Positions 40,831 to 52,176 of a stretch of 64,000 nt of DNA are shown one piece after another; position 1 is the stretch's first letter; every line of letters begins with the position of its first letter. The stretch is from Symbiodinium kawagutii (lineage: Eukaryota > Sar > Dinophyceae > Suessiales > Symbiodiniaceae), in contig VSDK01006132.1 in NCBI GenBank assembly GCA_009767595.1, forward strand, positions 13,031-77,030, given 5' to 3'. The notes under the pieces were generated by a model that was not told where the DNA came from, made no database searches, and saw nothing but the letters and a program-made list of their open reading frames with translations. Made by a program: the position numbers and the translations under genes.

Positions 40831-43800
40831 GCCAGCCCATGTTCTTCCCTCCAGACAAACGGACACGTCTCGTGGTGCTGTGCCATACTGTGCCTCTAGA
40901 ACAACTCAATCTTTTGAGCAACGATCCGACTGTACCCCACAAGTTAGGAATTCAAAATAGCTACTGTACTTCTCAAAATAGCGATTTTTGAATGGTCACA
41001 TGATAATCATGATAGCGGATGGAGGGTCACCGGTTGGGAGTGCAGATTTTGGATGGTGCCCATCCACATGGTCAGCTTCCTCCAGGCCTTCCGCAGCTCC
41101 GCAGCGGCCAATGCGGAGCCAGCTCCGCGGCGCGAGGCGGAGCCCGAGGCGCCCCGGCGTTTCGCCTGGGAGCGCGGCAGCCGCACCGAGCCGCAGAAGG
41201 CACAGAGGCGCGGGCCCGGGGAAGCGACGAAGCAAGGGGGTGGAGCTGCTGAAGGTTCTTGGAGGTGATGGAGGTGATGAAGGTGCTTGGAGGTGATGGT
41301 TTTTGATGACTTTTGGGATCAGTTTTGGGCCAGGACTTGTAGAAAACCAGTGAGTGGATGATTTGAGTTGTGCTTAGATGGCTTCCTGTCGCTGGTTTTT
41401 GTGCTGTGCAGGCGAAGTGGCGGGGTGCACAGCTTCTCTGCAAACGTTGGATCTACCCGCCCAACATCGTTGCTTGGCGTGTTCACTTTCTGCACCATGC
41501 TTTTGGTGCTGGTTGTGAATCTTTTTATTGGCTTTTTGTTCCCATACAATTTTTCCATTCCGCACCATGCCATCACCACGTCTTCACCTCCAAGTATCCA
41601 CAGAGAGCGTTCAAACATGGCAGTTCTGCCAGGACCCCGGATGCCAACGGTGGCTACATCCGGCCCAACAACTTGGCGGGTGCGGTGCAGGAAGCCGCTG
41701 GGGGCCTCGAAGTGGGCGCTCGCGTGCGGATCGTGGGACTGCAGAAGCAGCAGCACCTGAACTCGGCCATGGGCATCCTGGTGAAGTTCCATGGAGACCG
41801 GTGGCAGGCCTGGTGAGCTTGGGCAAAGTAGGTGGTGGCTAAACGTTGCAGCTTGGCAAAGCGACTGGTTGATAGGATCATGTTATTCAATTCTTCTTGG
41901 TTGCTGCATTTTGATTCTGTTCGCCCACTTGAAATGGCTATGATGCCCCTAGTCCTGGCCCTTCAGCTTTCATCATCTTGCCAGTTGCCTTGATCCCTCA
42001 GCTGTCCTGAGAGGTTCGCTTGGAGGGTGACCTCGGCGACAAGTTGTTCCGCGCTCAGAACCTGATGTTAGCCTCCAACGGTCGTGGGCTGGGCCGGGCT
42101 GCGCCCAATGGCAGCAGCCGGCCTGAGCCACGGGAGGCACCACAAGGACGGGGGGGTTGAGCCAGATGACAAGCATGAATCAAGCGGATCAAGTTGGCAG
42201 CCACGGATTCATGTGTTGCGTTTTCAACTCTTTGGATTGGGTTCTTGTGGTATGTCAATGCTTGATAATGCTTCTGGACTGAAGATGAAGAACTTTGGGT
42301 TCAGAATGGCAACTTAGAGTCGAGGACACGCCAATGGTACGGCCGCTGCAAATGGCATGGCCGCCACCAACAGAGCCACCAACGGAGCCACCAACGGAGC
42401 CACCAATGGAGCCACCAACGGAGCCACCAACGGAGCCATCAACGGAGCCCACGAAAAGAATGGCGCCGGAACGGAGAGGCGAGGCTTCATGAGACCACCG
42501 GCTGATTACTTGCGAGCAGATTCAGCATCCATCGAGCGCCAGGGCGAGAGAATTCAGCATTTTTTTTGGGGTCGGTCTCACATACTGCCCTCGATCTCTT
42601 TTTTTTTACCTTAGGGAGATGGGATTTCCATGGATTTTCTGATATCTGATTTGATCATGGTGCCTCTCCGGCATCCCCGCCCAAGAATTTGTTGCAGCTG
42701 GAACAACTGGAGGCCGCAGCCCATGATCTTGGAACGCCAGCGACGGTGTCACAAGTTTCAGGTGCTACTACAATCCAGCGTGCCAGAGAGCTGCTTGGTT
42801 CCATCCACCACCACCAGCACCACCAACCCTTGTGTCAATGCCGACTTCCACATGCTACTGTTTGCCATTCGAAGCTAGTAAATGTATGTAAATGTATGGT
42901 CATTGGCAGCCCTTGGCGCTGGAATCATATCCACTGTAGATCACTGCCCTTCCGTTGCCAAGCCCCGAGCTGCGCCCCCAAGGCTTCCAGCTCTTCGTGG
43001 CCGGAGACGGCCCTGGGCGCTGCCTGCATCCCGATCGTCCGGACGCCTCGGTGCACGAGTTCCATCGGCTCCTGGGACCAGACGACAACCCGCAGGGCCA
43101 CGGATGGAGCATTGGAAAACATCCGGAGGTGCGGATGGGGTAAGTGGTGGGAAGTGGTGTGGTTGGTGTGGAAGGTGGTGTGGTTGGGGTGGGGCCTGTG
43201 ATGCACCGGCACCTCCCTGCCAGGACCACGTGGCCCTGGGCGCGCGCTACGAGGTGATGCTGATCTTCGCCGCCAACGGGCGCCCGGATCGCCTCGAATG
43301 GGTGCGGCTGAATCCCAGGTCCGAGGCCCCCAAGGCCACGGCCAAACCCAAGGCCCGGCCGCAGCCTTACGGCGGGCTGACCATGGGGGGCTTCCTCCAA
43401 GCGGCCAAGCCCGAGTGGACGCAGAAGGACATCACCTCGGTGTTGGAGAGGTGCCTATGACGCATGATGTTTTCACCGTGTTTTGTTGGGAGATATGGGG
43501 ATTTGTAGGGTTGCAGGGCTTCTTGAACATGGTTTGATCATGTCTGAGAGGGTGTTTGTTCCAAACTCTTTTCGTATATTGTCCCCTTGTGAAGCCTGGA
43601 TGATGCTGATGCTCAGGTTTGGCAAGATCACTGTGACGGACATGAGCAGTTTGCTCCGTGCCGTGCAGTCTGAAGGCTCTGCAGGAGTGAACGCGAGGTT
43701 CAAGACCGTGGGGGAGAAGAGCTTCACAGATCAAACTGTGAGGCCAGTTGGGGTGGTTGCTGGCACTGCAGGAAGGAGCAATGGCAATTTCTGGGAGGAA

Positions 43801-46800
43801 GGACACTAGACACGATGGCAAGACGTAAATCCACACACAGCATCAGAACATGCATCATTAAAAAGCCATGGACACTCCACTTGTTTGTGCCATCCATCCG
43901 AATATATCCTGAATCTTTTGCTGACTGCAGGGCTCTGCGGGAGCAAGCGAAGAAAGTCTCGGCAATGGAAGCAGAGCGTTTGAACCCTAAGCCCAAGCCG
44001 AAAGCTGCACCTGCGCCCAATCTGCAAGCACCACTGCCCATGCAGGAGTACAAGGTGGGACCGGTGACCCAGTCTCAAAGGAGTTGGTCGGTCCCGTCAT
44101 GCCATGCTGGGATGCGTTCTTTCGCTATTGAAACTCCAAAGAAATATTCGAAAACAGCTGAAACAAAACAGAGAGTAGGAAGTTGGTATTCTTATGTATT
44201 CGCATCATGTTTGCAGACAGGATTGCCTAGCACCATTTCCAACTATGGCCCACAGGTTGTGCATGACTTCGTGTATTTGCGGCAAGAGCCCACCCTGCAC
44301 GCGCCCATCCTGGGGAAGCGTCAGCGTGGTGATACCTTCCATGCCTCTGAAGAGACATGGGATGGTTGGGTGAAACTGCATGGCCAGCCTGGATGCTTGA
44401 CAGCTGACGGGGTCAGGCTTTGTTGGTTCTTTGTTGGTTGTGCTTGGGTCCAATTTCCTCACTGGACATCTCTGTTTTTTCTTGGGGGGCCAACTTGTTG
44501 GCCAAATTTTCTGACATCTATCGATCTATCGATCTATGGCCTTCCTTGGGGGAAGCCAAGTTGTGGGCCCTGTTGGCCTTGTTGGCCATGTCTTGAGCTG
44601 AGCCCTTTGCCACACCCAGGATACATCATCAAAGACATGGGTGGGCTGCAAGGCATCGGCAAGGTGCTGTCGTTGGTGGGTCGCGCCCTGCCCCTGGTGC
44701 TGCCTGAGTCCCAAGGGTCACCGGAACCCATGACCTTCGAGGTGGTGTACAACCCCTTCGTGGCGGTGCGCACTGGCCCTTCCAAGACCAGACCTATCCA
44801 GGCAGGAGCTGATCCGGCTGGGGAGCTTCATGGGAGTTTCTTTTAGCTACCCGGTTGGAAATGTTGCAGAGTCCATCGTAGGAGTGGTTTTCGATCCAAT
44901 ATAGCTGTCATCATCCCGATGATCGTTGTTCATGATGTAAGTTGTCTAACCCCGATGTTCTGCTCCTGAACCCTAGTAGCAGGCCAGGTGTTTGCAGCGA
45001 AGGTTGCACCTGAGAAACTTCAACGAAGCACCTGTCAGTGCCCACTTGTGGAGAACCCCTCCACAACAAGCGCCACTCCAGGGCACGCGGAAGTTCGGCG
45101 AGCGCATCCGCGCTGAGAGCCAGGGCTATGGTGGCTGGGTGGGGGGGGCGCAGGAGGATGGAGGCGGTTGGATGTTGCAGCTTGGCTGCGCTGTAGCTGC
45201 CGTTCCCAGGAGGGGGTTGGGAGTGGTGAGCTTTCCTTCGAAGGTTAAAGGCTGGAGGTTTTCATAGCTGGCTGCTAGAACTAGTGGGAGCGCTGATGTG
45301 GTTGTAGTGGTAATGACCCTGTCAATAGCTGGGGCTGGGTATTCCCAGAAATGACGCATTGATATCCGGTCCTCCAATCATGTTGCGAGTTCAGATTCTG
45401 GACTAGAGGGATGAACTGGTCAACTTCTCAAGTAGCCCAACACGACTAGGACTAGGACTTGATAGTTTCTTGTCACAATGCTTGTGTTTTGATGCTGTGG
45501 AACGGCTACTGTAGAAGCAACAGCCTGAAGAAACAGCCTGCAAGCACTGCTGTTCGAATCGGGGTATGCATGGTTTGCATAGTGCATGTGATGCCGAAAT
45601 GTGTTGGAAGCAGGGCAGCTGGTTGTGGCGCTGTCGTGTGCTCCAATATTTGATCATCAATGTGATCGTCAACATAAGCAACCGACAAAATTTAGGATGA
45701 GCACTTTCGCTCTTGAGGTTGCAGAATGTGTTCAAGACCTGCCATGCCCATAGGGTCCCACCCAATTTTTGACGACTTTCCGGAATTTTCGGACTCCAGG
45801 GAGACCATTCCCATGAACAAAAAGGGCTTTGTCCAAAAGTCGTGCCCCTTGTGGTGGTTTCCCCCAAGACGATCGGTGCCAAATACCCTCAGATCGCTAA
45901 TCCCACAGGCTAGGTCAGATCACCCAGGGAATGCCAAGGACCTCCGATGAGGAGCTGGGACAACTTCTCGCTTGCAAAACGGTCGAGGAGAGGAAGAAAC
46001 AGGCCCAGCCACCAGTCCCTCACTGATTCCGAGCCGTGAATTGGGCGTGACCAAGAGCACAGCTTTGTTTGCTGTAGGGTCTCTAGCTGTGAGTCAAATC
46101 ATGTGATAGCTATTTCATGCTATTGCCAATGCTAGAAAGAGCCGTGGGAATGTGAACAATCCAACCAAATCTAGAAAAAAAGCAGCAGCTATAAATCTCT
46201 CATTCTACAAGTCTCTAGCCATGGGACGATCTACATCTCTGCCCTCGTTGCCTCACCGCGGCCGCTGGCGCGGTGACCAGGTCTCCGCCCTGCGCACCGC
46301 CGACCGCGAGAACGTGGCGCAGCTCACTGAGGCCATCGCGGGAGCTCGCAGGCGCGGCTTCTCCATGGCCCATGGGGTCCCAGAGTTGTGGCCTAGCTAC
46401 TTAGGTCATAACGGCAAGTACCAGGTATAGTAAACGTTATAGGTCATAACTAGGGTAACCACCAGTAGTATAACTAAGTCGTTGGTTGACTTAGGTCGTA
46501 GAGTAAATAGCATTAGATATAACTAGCTTGTTCAGTGGCTTATTAACCAACACATAACTAGGGGCTGCCACTCTGTAGTCTGCAGGCTTGGCTCTCGGGC
46601 AGGTGCGGCGTGAAGGGCATCGAGTTGGAACAAGCAGAGGCCGACCTGCGGCAACTCAAAGAACGAGAGGCCGGGTGAGGAATGGGCAGGAATGGGTTTG
46701 GCTGCCACATTTTTCCGTTGCCATCAATAATCCTCAACACCATCTTCAACCATCAACCACAATCCACCACCCACCACCAACCACCATCATCCACCATCAT

Positions 46801-47361
46801 CCACCCACCCACCACCCATCCTCCCCACCATCCCCCGTGGGTCCTCCTCTGCGAAGGCCTCCCGGAAGGAGCTGCTGCAGCGTGCCATGGCCGCGCAGTC
46901 GGCCAGCCGGGAGGAGGCGCTGCGGNNNNNNNNNNNNNNNNNNNNNNNNNNNNNNNNNNNNNNNNNNNNNNNNNNNNNNNNNNCCCCTCCCAGGGCGCCC
47001 TGGGGCTGGTGCCATGGGGGTTGCCGCCGCATGCGGCTTGGGGCCATGGGATTGGCTGAACTTGGGCTTGAGATCATGAGATGATCCCAGTTCACTGGGA
47101 TTTGTGGTGAGATGAAAGGCTACAGGTGAGACAACTGGGCCCCTCCAGGTGCGGGTTTCAGCCCCCAAAGGCCCAAGATGATCCAAAGTTCCCAGATCTC
47201 CCAGCCACTTCCAGGAGAAGAAGGCCATGGAGGAGGCCTTGGATCGCATCGTCACGGAGAAGAAGGAGACGCAACGTGAGCACGACGTCCTGCTGGAGCA
47301 GCTGGCTGAAGCTGCCAGGGGTGGACAGGTGGCCGAGATCAAGGCCGGCGAGTCGCCATAG
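39984..47361 (+). CDS. J-domain / SH3-like / coiled-coil protein, at least 20 exons
   Basis: Exons inferred at 39984-40064, 40339-40422, 40747-40830, 41086-41207, 41633-41807, 42014-42080, 42325-42542, 42698-42761, 42983-43128, 43224-43450, 43617-43742, 43931-44054, 44256-44414, 44619-44801, 45082-45141, 45928-46002, 46281-46351, 46603-46669, 46857-46925 (runs into a gap) and 47215-47361 (stop TAG). The phase is compatible at every junction, giving about 780 residues plus whatever lies in the gap and between 45141 and 45928. Intron donors are a mix of GC and GT, and all acceptors are AG. The J domain implies recruitment of an Hsp70. The remaining domains suggest a scaffold or regulator, and the partner is unknown. 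A split into two genes between about 45.1 and 45.9 kb cannot be excluded. Confidence 0.7.
41086..41207 (+). CDS. Ala/Pro/Arg-rich linker, exon 4
   Basis: Exon 3 ends EEFVE and this exon opens AFRSSAAANAEPAPRREAEP, so the EFVEAF text is continuous across a GC-AG intron (40831-41085, AGGCC at both ends). The exon is very GC-rich and low-complexity, a likely flexible linker. It ends CAGAG|GCGC, another GC donor, and joins in phase 2 to G-ACC-CCG at 41633. Confidence 0.75.
41633..42080 (+). CDS. SH3-like barrel segment, exons 5-6
   Basis: Exon 5 reads TPDANGGYIRPNNLAGAVQE, then GLEVGARVRIVGLQKQQHL and GILVKFHGDRWQ. Exon 6 continues VRLEGDLGDKLFRAQNLM. Alternating strands with GARVRIVGL…GILVKF…WQVRL…LF…NL fit the small SH3-like barrel often found in algal proteins next to MYND or ankyrin modules. 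The intron at 41808-42013 is GC-AG. Confidence 0.7.
42325..42542 (+). CDS. Asn-Gly-Ala-Thr repeat, exon 7
   Basis: Joined to exon 6 it reads LASNG|HANGTAAANG, followed by six ATNG units encoded by a 12-bp tandem GGAGCCACCAAC (about 42369-42447), then RPPADYLRADSASIERQ. This is a disordered linker with a recently expanded minisatellite. The exit to exon 8 (SIERQ|LEQLEAAAHDLG) requires an intron starting GG (42543-42697), an exception among the introns of this gene. Confidence 0.65.
42698..43450 (+). CDS. Helix plus unknown globular segment, exons 8-10
   Basis: Exon 8 gives LEQLEAAAHDLGTPATVSQ. Exon 9 gives GFQLFVAGDGPGRCLHPDR, VHEFHRLLGPDDNPQG and GWSIGKHPE. Exon 10 gives DHVALGARYEVMLIFAANG, RLEWVRLNPRSE and an Ala/Lys/Pro linker, then GGLTMGGFLQAAKPEWTQKD. 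Junctions are TTTCAG|GTG to AAG|GC, GGAG|GTGC to CCAG|GACC, and GAGAG|GTGC at the end. I do not recognise the exon 9-10 domain. Confidence 0.65.
43617..44054 (+). CDS. Helical exons 11-12
   Basis: Exon 11 continues VLER|FGKITVTDMSSLLRAVQ and ends QTV; exon 12 reads RALREQAKKVSAMEAERLN, then a Lys/Pro/Ala-rich linker and QEYK. FGKITVTDMSSLLRAV resembles a short EF-hand-like or helical pair without a calcium loop. Intron 43743-43930 is GC-AG. Intron 44055-44255 is GT-AG with AGGT at both ends. Confidence 0.65.
44256..45141 (+). CDS. Two SH3-like modules, exons 13-15
   Basis: Exon 13: VVHDFVYLRQEPTLHAPILG, then WDGWVKLHGQPGCLTADGV, the pattern of an SH3_3-type repeat (R..P….G….GD.F…..GWVKL). 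Exon 14: IIKDMGGLQGIGKVLSLVG, then VVYNPFVAVRTGPSKTRPIQ. Exon 15: GTRKFGERIRAESQGYGGWV, completing a second SH3-like repeat. The 13/14 junction keeps frame only if the intron begins GG (or AG) at 44415, the second exception. Intron 44802-45081 is GC-AG with CCAGG at both ends. Confidence 0.7.
45142..45927. other. Intron or intergenic, possible missing exon
   Basis: Exon 15 ends at GGCTGGGTG, where an SH3-like strand should continue, and the next supported exon begins at 45928. A short exon may be hidden here. Open frames on the minus strand (45403-45882) have no motif. Confidence 0.35.
45928..47361 (+). CDS. C-terminal coiled coil, exons 16-20
   Basis: Exon 16 RTSDEELGQLLACKTVEERK; exon 17 VSALRTADRENVAQLTEAIA; exon 18 GVKGIELEQAEADLRQLKER; exon 19 ASRKELLQRAMAAQSASREE; exon 20 EKKAMEEALDRIVTEKKETQ, then HDVLLEQLAEAARGGQVAEI and a TAG stop at 47359-47361. 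The run is charged, with heptad leucines and few helix breakers, so it would form a coiled coil. Introns 46003, 46352 and 46670 all start GC. The gap at 46926-46983 follows exon 19. Confidence 0.7.
46926..46983. other. Assembly gap (58 N)
   Basis: Follows directly after the last readable codon of exon 19 of the J-domain gene (…GAGGCGCTGCGG), so the donor of that exon is not visible. Confidence 0.99.
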
Positions 47362-47485
47362 GATGCTGGGGGCTGAAGGCCACACCCGCACGAGCTTAGC
47401 TCCTTCAAATGACTTTCACGATGTGGTAGTTTTTTTTTTTTTGGGGATATCTATGCACATATGGTTTTGAGCACTGCAACTCAAC

Positions 47486-47647
47486 ATGGGTATGCAAAAA
47501 GGGGATGCGGAAAGTGCCTGTAGAAACATGCACAGACATGCTGCCCAACTCCTTGCGCTGCAGGCTGCTCGCAATGCAGCCAAAGCAGCTGGAGTGCCCA
47601 TGAAGGAAATTGCGCGGGTCTTCGCTTTGCACAACGGCAGTGAGTGA
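47486..47647 (+). CDS. Small helical ORF or exon
   Basis: An ATG-to-TGA frame of 53 codons reads RHAAQLLALQAARNAAKAAG then VPMKEIARVFALHNGSE. It is Ala-rich and amphipathic, with a possible helix-turn-helix feel (GVPMKEIARVFAL), although that is only a resemblance. It could be an independent small gene or an exon ending at GGCAG|TGAG. A run of T (47440-47451) lies just upstream. Confidence 0.4.
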   Translation: MGMQKGDAESACRNMHRHAAQLLALQAARNAAKAAGVPMKEIARVFALHNGSE

Positions 47648-47649
47648 GG

Positions 47650-49777
47650 CAGACCACTGGATCTCGTCATGTGGGAGTGGCCGTCACCAAACTTGGACTG
47701 GCTTTTTAGATGGGGGCAGGTCAAATACAGTCGCTACTTTACACATCGGCGGTGTAAACCATGGAGGGGCCTCCGGATTCGTAGGCGCAAAAAATTGATG
47801 ACCTCAGCTCCACGTGCCACTCCTAGATGATCTTTGCCAGAGTCCCCTCTGGCGACACCGCACACACTGCACCAGTGGTCACTGAGTATCAATGGTTTGC
47901 TGACCCATCTGCTTGGCCTTTTTTTTCGTAGTCGCTCAGTGATCCGTCTTTATCCGCCCATATTCTTGGCATGTTTCTTTGGAACTGCTTCCGGCACCAA
48001 TGAAGCTTCATTTGGCGGGAGCGAGGTGTGTGGTGTGCCATGACAGGTAGTTTAGGTTTATTGCATATCATCTCACTGATTGCTTGTGATGGCTGGCCAT
48101 AAGTTTTGCCGACGCCGGTGATCTGGTGATCAGACAGGATGCGCAGAAGTTCGCAACAAAGACATCGACCATAGAATGAAAAAGAAAATGCCGCAGTCAC
48201 AAAATTGCTTAGGAGCATTTGCCAACAAACAGCAACATGGGGTGAATGGAAATGAAATCCTTTTACCCAGAAGAATGCTGGAAAGATGGGTTTGGTCGTA
48301 AGCCATTTTGATTTGGGCTGTTGAAAGCTGTCGCTGGCCTTCAGGCGAGGTCAAGGTCTGTTCAACCTCTGCCATTCTAGCAGCGCATACTTGTTTTTAC
48401 CGTTGTTTACACAATTTTACGTATATTTTAGAAGGTATCTTACAATGTTGCAGCATATTGCAACATGTACATGCGCGTTCATGCATTTAGAACTGCATTT
48501 GCACGCGCATGCGCTCGCACAACATGTTTGTAAGGGATCCAGGTTTGGGCAGCAGCCAGATAGATGGATAGATTTAGATATGGAATATGCAGATTGAAAG
48601 ATGTGTACAGTAAGTGAGAGAGGTAGACAGTGGACAGAAGCGGGCACCCAAAAACAAATGCCTTGCATTCGAAGATTGGTTTTTCAGAGGTGTCAAGTCT
48701 CAGGTGGTTCGCTTTGGCATCAACTTATGCCGTTGCCAACCGTGCGTTGCATGAACGCCGTTGCCAACCGTACCCTGCGATGCCACACTGCATGGTGCAG
48801 CTGAGGTGCATGGCCGCATCCAGGCGAGACCAGCTGTGGACCTGCAGAGGTTGTTGCCGAAGGTGGAACGGAAAATCTCATGCCATACATAGGGGAAAAA
48901 CCATAGAAAAACCATACAAAACCGAAAATGCAGTAGAAAACCCATGGAAAGCCCCAGCATTCAGAACGATAACACATGTCATGGCCCATGATCCATGGAC
49001 GTTTTGGCTCAAAGGCGGGGGGGATTCGGACATGGGTTCGACAACGCGTGACCGGGAGAAGTGAGCAAATTGCTTGACTCTCTCAAGATGACCGCCGTGG
49101 TCCGAAATCTCAGTGGGTCGCTGGGAAACTGATGAGCTCTAAGTCAGCTCTATTGAGTGCTCACCGAGAGATTCTTAGGCATGATTCTTGGGATAGTTAC
49201 GTATCTAGATAAAATTCAGATATGTTAGGTTAGATAAATGGAAAGATAAATAGGTTGGGCTTTGTTTGATAGAAAGATGGGCCAAAAACGATCTTTGGTT
49301 CCATGGTCAGATGAAAAGACACCTCGAAAACTGCACAATCACATGTTAAGACATGCACTTATGCTTCGAAAAGCGCAATGGGTAGTTTGTACTGTGGACA
49401 GTTTGAATTTCGCTCTGGGTGGCCCACGCCGAGGTCCCCGTGTTCGAGCTGCCAGCATGGAATGTGCCAGTCTTTGTTGCTCAATTGCACTTGATGTTGC
49501 CATAGGTTGGAGGATCATCATTTTACAGAATTCGCATCGCTTGCCCCACCTCTCTCACCAATCCCGCTTCCTATAGCACATTGGCTGTCAGTTCTGAGAC
49601 GCAATAACTCTGAATATATTTCAGACTTTCATTTCCATAACTCTATCTGGCGACCAATAATGGTTAACAATGGCTAATTCATTTTACGGGTTGATTAAGG
49701 GTGAAGTACTGTAATGCCTATGGATGGTGAGTTAGTTGACACGCTTGAGAATGATTGGTGGTTGATGGTGCTGCCAG
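47650..49777. other. No recognisable gene
   Basis: Only short overlapping frames on both strands. AAAACC-type repeats occur near 48895-48955 (CATAGAAAAACCATACAAAACC). No RNA gene was recognised. Confidence 0.4.
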
Positions 49778-49868
49778 GCTTGTCAAACGTTCCGCCGAGG
49801 CCATCTACCCTGTGGTGCCAATGCCAGTGGCGTTGCAGGTGCAGCTGCTGGAATTCATGAGCATTTCC
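49778..49868 (+). CDS. Candidate exon, function unknown
   Basis: After GCTGCCAG the frame reads LVKRSAEAIYPVVPMPVALQ then VQLLEFMSIS, and meets TCC|GTCGGC, a GT donor. The preceding tract is T/G-rich and the frame is protein-like. No family is recognised and no partner exon was found. Confidence 0.4.
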
Positions 49869-49881
49869 GTCGGCAAATCCT

Positions 49882-49909
49882 GTTGGTTGGTTGGTTGGTT
49901 GGTTGGTTG
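49882..49909. repeat. TTGG tetranucleotide run
   Basis: Seven TTGG units, followed by degraded copies to about 49950. The same repeat is seen at 63752-63774. Confidence 0.95.
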
Positions 49910-49950
49910 ATTGTTGGTTGGTAGATTCTTGGTTGGTTAGTTAGTTGGTT

Positions 49951-51159
49951 GAAACCCAGCCGTGTACTGGGGCACCACTATGAATCTGCCACCGCTGCTT
50001 GCTGGATCTTGCTGGTGCTGGATCTTGCTGGTGGTCCCCCGTGATCATCAACCAGCTGCAAGCCGCCACCCCCGTTTCGATGCGCCCATGGCTTCACCAT
50101 CACCGATGGTGTCAGCCAGCGTGGCGCATCCCAGGTTGGTATGGCACCGGCACACAGCTGGCAGGGCGAAGATGAAGGTTCCCGAATGAGCACCTGGGGC
50201 AGCACGACCGTGAAGAGGTCAACTCGCGAGGTGGGGGGAACTGACCAGGGCCATGCTCACCTGCTTGAGAAGTCGCTCGGAATTTTGGTTGGAAAAGTTT
50301 TGGGACCCTGGGTTGTACCAGCCATAGATGGGTGCTATCCAGCCAGATTGATCCAGAGGGTACAACCAGCCAGTGGCAGGTGACGCGCGGTATCGAAATG
50401 GGGAGTGATCACCTATTTGGTGTGAAAGCTGGGGGGAGTGAATCAACTGGTTTGGGTTTGGGAGTGGAAGCAACTAGACAATTGGTTCTGAATAATAGGC
50501 TTCCGCCCAAAAGTGAAAGGAAAACGTAGTTCTTTGAGTGGGCACAACAGCCCGTGGTGTCTATGTGGGAAAAACTGGTGACAGTCCTGATAGAAAACTA
50601 CTGGTGCTATCGCGGGTTGCTGTGTGACCGCGCCATGAGGTTCACAGTGGTAACCTGGAAGTGGAAAGTCCGGCAGTAAAAATGTCTGACCTTTAGAAGA
50701 TGGTGACTGAGTCATGGGGTCGTAAAGAACCCTTATATAGTTATACAGAAGTTATACACATGCCGTGCACGCAACTGTGCAACCCGTGTGTGTATGCGGT
50801 CATGAATCTACCATGAACCCTTGTGGGCAGGCCCGCAGACGAGTTGATGGATTAACAAGGAGGTGGAACTGTGTAGGCCTATGGCAACTTGCCAGGCAGG
50901 TATGTTGATATCATTGATCTTGGTTGAGGTGTTCGCTCCATTCGTTTGATCATCGCTGGATGAAAAAGGAGCCTCCCCACGGATGCCAAGGACAGGCAAT
51001 GGCAGCCATGCCGGTGCACTTCTCGCTCTGTGTCTCAGATGCAAACAGCAGTATGACTCTTGACCACTGACCATTGGTGATCCAATGCTCTTATTGTGTG
51101 GCACCTTTCTTACAATACAACCATGGCTACTGAGTACTGACCCATTATGTTGCATGATT
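49951..51159. other. No recognisable gene
   Basis: Open frames on both strands (e.g. 50141-50383 +, 50808-51155 -) overlap and carry no domain. GCTGGATCTTGCTGGTGCTGGATCTTGCTGGTG near 50000-50030 is a short direct duplication. Confidence 0.4.
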
Positions 51160-51600
51160 GGTCATTATGGACCAATGGTGATCCCGTACTGTAATGACTT
51201 TTCAACCATTATCAGCTATTATGAACTGTTGTTAGACGGGTGGTTATCTCAGCATTATTGACCGCCAGCTCTCCTTTATCATCAGCCACCTTTGTGAACT
51301 ACTATGCCTAGCCGACCACCATCCCATAACAACAATATTCATCAATGGAAGGCTGGTTGACTCTTAGCCAGTACGAAGCTTGTGATTCATAATCTTGGCC
51401 AGTGGCTTGCAACTATCAATAGTTGTTAACCATGATTATTAACCATCATGAATCTGGTTATCAACCATTACGAACCATTCTCAAACAGTCTTCCCTCAAA
51501 CCATTAATCATTGTAATTGTAACCATTCTTCCTATTAAAGATTATTAACATTTATTAGCCATTAACAATTAACCATTGTTAGTTCTCTTCTGTTTCCTGC
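51160..51600. repeat. AACCATTA-type degenerate array
   Basis: Units such as CAACCATTATCAGC, TTAACCATGATTATTAACC and ACCATTCTTCC repeat irregularly. It is the same class as 4318-4720 and shows no coding potential. Confidence 0.7.
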
Positions 51601-52176
51601 CGCTGTACTTCTTCCTAGGGCCAAAAAAAATACCTGTCTCCGGAGACCAAGGTGAAGAACCTCAGAAGAAGATCCTGTGTTATGGCGTCCCTGGGAAGCA
51701 GTGAAGATCCTGTGTTGGTTGCTGGAGGTTTTTTGTTTTTTTGTTTTTTTGTGCCTGTTGTGATGATTCTGTAATGATTGGCAGGGAATGATGGATCCAT
51801 CAGTAATGGTAATCAAGATCCATTGGTTGCCAGATCATTTTAGGATGATTCGAATGATTCTGGCTTTTGTGAGGGTCACTTTCAAGAAAAGACAGGGGAC
51901 TATACATTTCCCTTCTGGTTGAAAAATATGAGTCTGGCATGTGTGTAAGGGCTAAGCCAATGCGAAGCCCTCGCGAAAAATGATGGTCAGGAAGCTTTTT
52001 TGTTGTTTTTGTTTTTGCAATTGTCATGATCATTTGTTACTTTTTTCTACTTCTGATATTTATCATTGTCATTTATTATTATCTATCATTTTTATTTACC
52101 TTTTTTATTCTATATTGTTGTAGTTTAAGTTATAGTTATGATCTATCATTATCGATCATGGTTATTTCTACTTACT

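Noticed and set aside
48990-49012. Leader-like TTTTGGCTCAAAGG
   Set aside because: The 5' half of the leader is absent (GGACG precedes) and the end reads CAAAGG rather than CAAG.
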